Origin: Phycisphaerae bacterium
GTDB lineage: Bacteria > Planctomycetota > Phycisphaerae > UBA1845 > PWPN01
DNA length: 5,701 bases
Assembly (NCBI GenBank): GCA_026647385.1
Contig: JAPKGY010000256.1
Location: 1-5,701, forward strand
Reading direction: 5' to 3'
Part shown: positions 1 to 4,124 of the stretch, piece after piece
Layout of the letters: the number at the start of each line of letters is the position of its first letter
Numbering within the stretch: the stretch's first letter is position 1
Notes under the pieces: generated by a model
Databases searched by the model: none
The model's input: only the letters and a program-made list of their open reading frames with translations
What the model was told of the DNA's origin: nothing
Position numbers and translations under genes: made by a program

Positions 1-2
1 CG

Positions 3-545
3 CGCGAGAACGCCTCGAAGGCGCTGCTCGCCCTCAAAACACAACCTGACAACCCGCAAGGGCGGCGTGATGCACTCCTGATGTGTCTTTTATTGGACCA
101 CGGGCTGCGCTGCGGGGAAGTGGCCAGGTTGCAGGTTGAGGGGTTCGACCTGGTGGCCGGGCAGATGAGATTCTACCGGCCCAAGGTGGACAAGATTCAA
201 ATTCATCAACTGACCGAGGACACCCTGCGGGCGGCGCGGCGATATTTCCAAACTGACGTGCCAGAGACCGGGCGGCTGCTCCGGGCGAGCGCCAAAAACG
301 GGCAGTTGGGGAAGCCTGGGATGAGCGAGCAGGCCATCACCGGCCGGGTCCAGGAGTTGGGCCGGCGGCTGGGGATAAAGCACCTGAGCGCCCATGACTG
401 CCGGCACCACTGGGCCACGCGAGCGGCCCAGGGCAGTACCGATCCATTTAGTCTACAAGAGGCGGGCGGCTGGTCAAGCCTGGCGATGCCGCGCCGCTAT
501 GTGGAGGCCGCGAAAGTGGCCAATCAAAACGTAAAGCTGATTTAA
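3..545 (+). CDS. Tyrosine recombinase / phage-type integrase, C-terminal catalytic part (5' end outside window)
   Basis: The frame is open from base 3, so the gene starts upstream of the window; the ATG at 81 lies inside the conserved core (RRDALLMCLLLDHGLRCGEV) and is not a true start. Tyrosine recombinases cut and rejoin DNA through a covalent 3'-phosphotyrosine intermediate, inserting or excising mobile elements. Visible catalytic signatures are box I Arg in LRCGEV (codon 108-110), a probable beta-hairpin Lys in PKVDK, box II HDCR with His at 393-395 and Arg at 402-404, Trp at 471-473 in the box III position often held by His (GGWSSL), and the nucleophile Tyr in RRY at 498-500. The catalytic domain therefore looks intact up to its natural stop. 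The N-terminal DNA-binding domain is out of view. A DNA methylase gene follows 50 bases later on the same strand, which suggests a prophage or integrative element. The alternative is a housekeeping Xer protein, but the sequence does not look like XerC/D. Confidence 0.9.
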   Translation, partial: RENASKALLALKTQPDNPQGRRDALLMCLLLDHGLRCGEVARLQVEGFDLVAGQMRFYRPKVDKIQIHQLTEDTLRAARRYFQTDVPETGRLLRASAKNGQLGKPGMSEQAITGRVQELGRRLGIKHLSAHDCRHHWATRAAQGSTDPFSLQEAGGWSSLAMPRRYVEAAKVANQNVKLI

Positions 546-581
546 CTAAAAGTTGTATGCCTGGGGTTGAGGCCCAGGGAA

Positions 582-586
582 AAGGA
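582..586 (+). promoter_or_regulatory. Ribosome binding site that decides the methylase start
   Basis: AAGGA lies 9 bases before the ATG at 596, in an A-rich stretch. It supports 596 over the earlier in-frame ATG at 557, which has no purine-rich motif in front of it. Confidence 0.5.
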
Positions 587-595
587 AAAGCGAAT

Positions 596-1342
596 ATGTC
601 AGCGGTAACACCTATTAAAGCCCCGTTCCCATACTTCGGAGGCAAAAGTAGAGTTGCCTCCCTGGTATGGGAGCGGTTCGGCTCCACCCCCAATTACGTG
701 GAGCCGTTTGCTGGCTCACTGGCGGTCCTACTGGGTCGTCCTAGCCAGCCAAAAATCGAGACGGTCAACGACAAGGATTGCTACCTGGCCAACTTCTGGC
801 GAGCCTTGCAAAACGACCCGGAGGCGGTTGCCACCTGGGCCGATTGGCCGGTCAACGAAGCCGACCTGCATGCCCGGCACTGGTGGCTGGTGCAGCAGGC
901 CGAATTTCGGGAGCGCATGAAGAGCGATCCCGCTTACTTTGACAGTCAAATAGCCGGCTGGTGGGTCTGGGGGATTTGCCAGTGGATTGGCGGGGGTTGG
1001 TGCCAGGTGCGCGAAACCCGGCCCAGCCAGAAACGCCCCGACCTGTCAACAGCGGGCAAGGGCGTTCACCGGCCCAGCCAGCAGATACCGAGCCTGAGCA
1101 ACGGCGGGCGGGGAGTTCTCCGGCCCAGTCACAAATTGCCGGCAGTAGGGAGTCGTGGAATCCAGCGGGCCAGCAACGGCAGCCTGTACGACTACCCACG
1201 GCCTGGAAGACCGTGCCACGAGAGCAGGCCGTGCCAGGAGAGGAAACCATGCTCCGGAGCGTCGCGAGTTCGTCGGCACAGAGCCACAGCGCCCTGGGCA
1301 GATGGAAGCAGCCTTTCCACTTGCCGCCCTTGCATTCGATGA
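596..1342 (+). CDS. D12-class (Dam-like) DNA adenine-N6 methyltransferase, truncated before the catalytic DPPY motif
   Basis: D12-class enzymes transfer a methyl group from S-adenosylmethionine to adenine N6 in short DNA sites and are common in phages and mobile elements. I chose ATG 596 because it has an SD and puts the typical KAPFPYFGGK block at residues 8-17. SAM-binding elements follow: YVEPFAGS at 35-41 and VNDKD at 57-61. A Trp-rich block, GWWVWGICQWIGGGW, lies near residues 121-135. Residues 142-190 are three degenerate 17-residue repeats beginning RPS(Q/H). Family homology then stops at SLYDY (196-200). The region that should carry the catalytic DPPY is absent, and residues 201-248 are only the antisense reading of a palindromic repeat and of the epimerase 3' end. 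The protein is probably inactive as a methylase. Base composition is less GC-rich than the genes to the right. Family assignment is confident; the truncation is inferred from family knowledge. Confidence 0.8.
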   Translation: MSAVTPIKAPFPYFGGKSRVASLVWERFGSTPNYVEPFAGSLAVLLGRPSQPKIETVNDKDCYLANFWRALQNDPEAVATWADWPVNEADLHARHWWLVQQAEFRERMKSDPAYFDSQIAGWWVWGICQWIGGGWCQVRETRPSQKRPDLSTAGKGVHRPSQQIPSLSNGGRGVLRPSHKLPAVGSRGIQRASNGSLYDYPRPGRPCHESRPCQERKPCSGASRVRRHRATAPWADGSSLSTCRPCIR

Positions 1343-2420
1343 GGACCTGGTTGCTCCGGTTGAGATAGCCCCACCACTCCCCGTACTGCGGATCAGGGAA
1401 TACCCGCCAGGTGTACTCGTGTACGCGTTCGAACCACTCCCGGCATTCCTTCCAGCCGGTGAGCGACCAGGCCATCAGGAGCGCGATCAACGTCTCCAGG
1501 TGTACCCACCAGAGCTTCTGGTCCCATTCGAGTTGCTGCGGCGGCCTGTTCTCGGCGTCGCGGAAGTAGTAAATCCCGCCATATTGCTCGTCCCATCCGA
1601 ACTCGATCAGCTTCAGGACCGCCCGGGCGGCGGTCTCGATCGTCTCACGGTCGCCCCGCGCCCGGACGGCATCCATGACGAACCACATCGCCTCGATGCC
1701 GTGGCCGGGGATGATCGTCCGCCCCTCGAAGCAGTCGACGTGCGAGCCGTCGGGGGCCACGTTGTCGAATGGAAAGCCGCGTTCGCGGTCCAGGTGGAGG
1801 GTCATGATCTCCCGGACGGCTGCGTCGCGCGTGCGATCGAGTTCCGCCCGATCGACGATGCCCTCGAACTCGCGGCAGACGTTGATGAGAATCATCGGGA
1901 ACGCCATCGAGCGCAGCTCGCGCGTGCCGGGCACCAGCTTGTTGTAGATGCCTTTGGGATTCGCCAGCCGGCGGAGCATGTTCCGGAAAGTCTGGACGGC
2001 GATCTCGCGGGCGCGCGGCTCCCCGGTGGCCAAATGATACTGGGCGAAGGCGATGGCGCCGAAGCTGTCACTGAACCAGTTGTAGGGCTGGACGATCGGC
2101 CGACCTTGGCGGGTGAGCGAGAAGTACCAGTCGCCGGACTCGCTGCGGCCGAAGCGTTCGAGGAACTCCGCACCGTGCCGGGCGATCTCCAGCCATCGCG
2201 GCCGCTTCTCGACGCTGTTGTAAAGCCGGGAGAACATCCAGACCTGCCGGGCCTGAGGCCACATGAACTTGTCCGTGTCGTAGACCCGCCCGGCGCGGTC
2301 CAGGCAGGTGAAATAGCCGCCGCACTCGGAGTCGATGGAATGCCGCTCCCAGAACGGGATCACGTCGTTCAGCAGCGCGTCGCGGTAGAGCTTCTCCAAC
2401 TCGGCGATTCGGGTGGACAT
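852..2420 (-). CDS. AGE-family (N-acylglucosamine 2-epimerase-like) epimerase/isomerase with an abnormal read-through C-terminal tail
   Basis: AGE-family enzymes are cytoplasmic (alpha/alpha)6-barrel proteins that epimerise or isomerise sugars, such as N-acylglucosamine to N-acylmannosamine. ATG 2420 is chosen because GAGGG lies 8 bases before it; the upstream ATG at 2471 has no SD. Residues 1-391 (down to 1250) match a full AGE protein in length and order. Candidate catalytic residues are Arg58 (WPQAR), His240 (PGHGIEAMW), Glu309 (WWVHLET) and His373 (CFHLPRALW). As I recall, these are each one position from Arg57, His239, Glu308 and His372 of the Anabaena enzyme. The family normally ends just after the LPRALWLC block. 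Here no stop follows, and residues 392-522 translate the palindromic repeat and then the methylase antisense, so that tail is not native. The gene is divergent from the sulfatase operon, pointing to a shared sugar-use pathway. Exact substrate is unknown; mannose, cellobiose or sulfoquinovose isomerase-like activity is possible. Confidence 0.88.
   Translation of the reverse strand: MSTRIAELEKLYRDALLNDVIPFWERHSIDSECGGYFTCLDRAGRVYDTDKFMWPQARQVWMFSRLYNSVEKRPRWLEIARHGAEFLERFGRSESGDWYFSLTRQGRPIVQPYNWFSDSFGAIAFAQYHLATGEPRAREIAVQTFRNMLRRLANPKGIYNKLVPGTRELRSMAFPMILINVCREFEGIVDRAELDRTRDAAVREIMTLHLDRERGFPFDNVAPDGSHVDCFEGRTIIPGHGIEAMWFVMDAVRARGDRETIETAARAVLKLIEFGWDEQYGGIYYFRDAENRPPQQLEWDQKLWWVHLETLIALLMAWSLTGWKECREWFERVHEYTWRVFPDPQYGEWWGYLNRSNQVLIECKGGKWKGCFHLPRALWLCADELATLRSMVSSPGTACSRGTVFQAVGSRTGCRCWPAGFHDSLLPAICDWAGELPARRCSGSVSAGWAGERPCPLLTGRGVSGWAGFRAPGTNPRQSTGKSPRPTSRLFDCQSKRDRSSCAPEIRPAAPATSAGHAGRLR
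1019..1165 (+). repeat. Degenerate 51-bp (17-codon) tandem repeat inside the methylase gene, about 2.9 units
   Basis: Units start at 1019, 1070 and 1121, each opening with cggcccag(c/t)ca. The first two share the 12-base head cggcccagccag, and the third is more diverged and shorter (about 45 bases). They encode RPSQKRPDL..., RPSQQIPSL... and RPSHKLPAV..., each closing with a small Gly-rich turn (AGKG, GGRG, SRG). From memory, similar GVHR/QLPHL-type repeats sit at this place in related phage methylases, in a loop before the DPPY-bearing domain. Confidence 0.75.
1197..1250. repeat. Palindromic dispersed-type repeat (HGLEARAT / GTAFQAV type) at the methylase-epimerase junction
   Basis: A perfect 9-bp inverted repeat, cacggcctg (1197-1205) and caggccgtg (1225-1233), flanks a 19-base loop that itself holds another ccgtgcca copy. 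The unit ccgtgccacgagagcagg at 1211-1228 is followed by a similar 18-base unit at 1229-1246. One strand reads HGLEDRAT and the other PGTACSRGTVFQAVG, matching short repeats I remember as scattered in planctomycete genomes. It starts directly after the last recognisable methylase codon (1193-1195) and ends where epimerase homology ends (about 1250). It could form a hairpin between convergent genes, but there is no T-tract, so I do not call it a terminator. Confidence 0.6.
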
Positions 2421-2428
2421 CACGTCGG

Positions 2429-2433
2429 CCCTC
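2429..2433 (-). promoter_or_regulatory. Ribosome binding site of the epimerase
   Basis: On the minus strand GAGGG precedes the ATG at 2420 by 8 bases. This is why the shorter start was chosen over the in-frame ATG at 2471. Confidence 0.55.
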
Positions 2434-2496
2434 GAAAGGATTCCGCAGAACAGTGAGCCATCGCCGCTCATTTGTCAACTATCGGATACCGGGGTC

Positions 2497-2536
2497 TGTG
2501 ATCGTGTGATCGTGTAGTCATGATCGTGTAATCATT
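2497..2536. repeat. Short 8-bp repeats (TGTGATCG) and an ATGAT/ATCAT dyad in the divergent intergenic region
   Basis: The 195 bases between the epimerase start (2420) and the sulfatase start (2616) contain tgtgatcg at 2497 and again at 2505, then diverged copies. The octamer tgatcgtg occurs at 2499, 2507 and 2521. The last copy sits in a small dyad, atgat (2520-2524) and atcat (2531-2535), around a 6-base loop. The position between divergent sugar-use genes would suit a regulator-binding site, but it may equally be a simple-sequence or dispersed intergenic repeat. I see no convincing promoter pair here. Confidence 0.5.
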
Positions 2537-2615
2537 GGGTTAAGGGTGGCCTGGGCTCACTTGCCAGCCTGCCGGGGTTGCGGCATCGGGCTCGGCGCTC
2601 GAAAATGGCGACATC

Positions 2616-4121
2616 ATGCGTGGTAGGTTGCTGATTCTTCCGATCCTGATAGCCGGTGCGAGCACCGGCGCCACCGCCGCCGGACGCCCCAACCTCATCT
2701 ACATTTTCGCCGACCAGTTGCGATACGAGTCGGTCGGGTACGCCGGCGACGCAAAGGCCCGCACGCCGCACATCGATCGGCTGGCGGCCCAGGGCGTCAG
2801 CTTCCGCAACATGGTGTCCAACACACCGGTTTGCGCCGCGTACCGGGCTTCGTTGTTCACCGGCCAATACGCCAGCTCAACCGGCATGGTCATCAACGAA
2901 CTGCGGGTCAACCCGAACCACCGCTGCCTCGCCCACGTGCTCGCCGACGCGGGCTACGAAACCGGCTACATCGGCAAGTGGCATCTGTGGGCACAGATGG
3001 CCGGCAAACATGATCGGCCGGAGAATTCGTACATCCCACCGGAGATGAAACGTTATCGGCTCGGCTTCGACGGCTTCTGGGCGGCCTACAATTTCAACCA
3101 TAACTACTATCGCGGGTTTTACTTCGCCGACAGCCCCCGGCGCGTGAACGTCATGGGCTTCGAGCCGGACGCGCAGACCGATCTGGCCATCCGGTTCCTG
3201 GAGGAGAACGCCCGGGCAGCCAGACCGTTCGCGCTGGTGCTGTCGTATGGCGTGCCGCACGATCCGTGGACGCGCGACAACGTGCCGCCGGAATACTACG
3301 ACATGTTCAAGGACGTGGACTTCCCCCTGCCGCCCACCTGGTCCGACCAGCCCGATCCGCGCATGGACCGCAATACCGACCCCCGGGAATGGCTCGACGA
3401 CTGGAAGAAGAACCTGCCGGAGTATCAGCGGGTGTACTACGCGATGACCGCCGCCCTCGACGACAACGTGGGCCGATTGCTGGCGGCCGTTGATCGGCTC
3501 GGTATCGCGGGCCGCACGATCGTCGTCTTCACGTCGGACCACGGCGAAATGTTCGGCCAGAACGCGCGAGTCTTCAAACTGACGTTTTACGATCCGGCGG
3601 TCCGGGTGCCGTTTCTGATCCGCTGGCCCGCGCACATCCCGGCCGGCGCGGCCTCCGATGCGTGCATGGGTACGGTGGACATCATGCCCACGCTGCTCGG
3701 CTTGATGGCGTTGCCGATTCCCAAAGAGGTGGACGGCATGGATCTGAGCCGTCAAGCCCTCGGCCGGGGCGGGCCGGAGCCCGAAGCGGCCCTCTTGCAG
3801 GGTATGGGGCATACGTTTCTGTGGAAGGACGGCTTCGAGTGGCGAGCCGTGCGCGACAAGCGGTACACTTACGCCGTTTACCGGAGCGACCGGTCCGAGC
3901 TGCTGTTCGACAACGTCGCCGACCCGCGGCAGTCGCGAAACCTCGCGAAGGAGTCTGCCCAGCGCGCGGCGCTGACCCGGCTGCGGGATGTGCTCGCCCG
4001 AAAGATGGCGGCGATCAACGACACGTTCGAGACCTGCACGTGGTACCGCGACCAATGGACGAAAGACCGCTGCGTGCTGCGCGGCGCGAAGGATGGGCTG
4101 CCGACGACCCGGGAGGAGTGA
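2616..4121 (+). CDS. Exported sulfatase (S1 family), CxAxR-type active site
   Basis: The 501-residue product is a type I sulfatase of the alkaline phosphatase superfamily, which hydrolyses sulfate esters using a formylglycine made from an active-site Cys. A signal peptide is visible: MRGR, a hydrophobic run LLILPILIAG, then small residues, with cleavage near Ala21-Ala22. The core starts with RPNLIYIFADQ, giving metal ligand Asp33 and Gln34 where many sulfatases have a second Asp. The active site is VCAAYRASLFTG with Cys73 and Arg77; the usual Pro two residues after Cys is Ala. Other expected residues are Lys121/His123 (GKWHL), His215 (VPHDPW), Asp308-His309 (TSDHGEM) and Lys321. The C-terminal ELLFDNVADPRQSRNLA is typical of the family. 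No strong SD precedes ATG 2616. It heads an operon with the next sulfatase. The substrate is likely a sulfated glycan, with the enzyme in the periplasm or outside; the specific sugar cannot be told. Confidence 0.93.
   Translation: MRGRLLILPILIAGASTGATAAGRPNLIYIFADQLRYESVGYAGDAKARTPHIDRLAAQGVSFRNMVSNTPVCAAYRASLFTGQYASSTGMVINELRVNPNHRCLAHVLADAGYETGYIGKWHLWAQMAGKHDRPENSYIPPEMKRYRLGFDGFWAAYNFNHNYYRGFYFADSPRRVNVMGFEPDAQTDLAIRFLEENARAARPFALVLSYGVPHDPWTRDNVPPEYYDMFKDVDFPLPPTWSDQPDPRMDRNTDPREWLDDWKKNLPEYQRVYYAMTAALDDNVGRLLAAVDRLGIAGRTIVVFTSDHGEMFGQNARVFKLTFYDPAVRVPFLIRWPAHIPAGAASDACMGTVDIMPTLLGLMALPIPKEVDGMDLSRQALGRGGPEPEAALLQGMGHTFLWKDGFEWRAVRDKRYTYAVYRSDRSELLFDNVADPRQSRNLAKESAQRAALTRLRDVLARKMAAINDTFETCTWYRDQWTKDRCVLRGAKDGLPTTREE
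4111..4118 (+). promoter_or_regulatory. Strong ribosome binding site of the second sulfatase, inside the end of the first
   Basis: gggaggag lies 6 bases before the ATG at 4125 and overlaps the last codons of the preceding gene, whose stop is at 4119-4121. It fixes the start and suggests coupled translation of the two sulfatases. Confidence 0.75.
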
Positions 4122-4124
4122 TTG

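Noticed and set aside
557..595. Earlier ATG at 557 as the methylase start
   Set aside because: It has no SD, and it adds 13 residues before the normal family N-terminus, which fits the ATG at 596.
1197..1233. Hairpin as an intrinsic terminator between convergent genes
   Set aside because: There is no T-tract on either side, and the hairpin's repeat-like nature explains it better.
1155..2456. 433-codon plus-strand open frame antisense to the epimerase
   Set aside because: The minus strand has clear AGE motifs and catalytic residues; this is the shadow frame expected in GC-rich DNA and shows no recognisable domain.
2450..2478. Possible minus-strand promoter with TTGACA (2478-2473) for the epimerase
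   Set aside because: The -35 box is perfect, but the sequence 17 bases on (CACTGT) is a poor -10, and sigma-70 boxes are unreliable in this GC-rich lineage.
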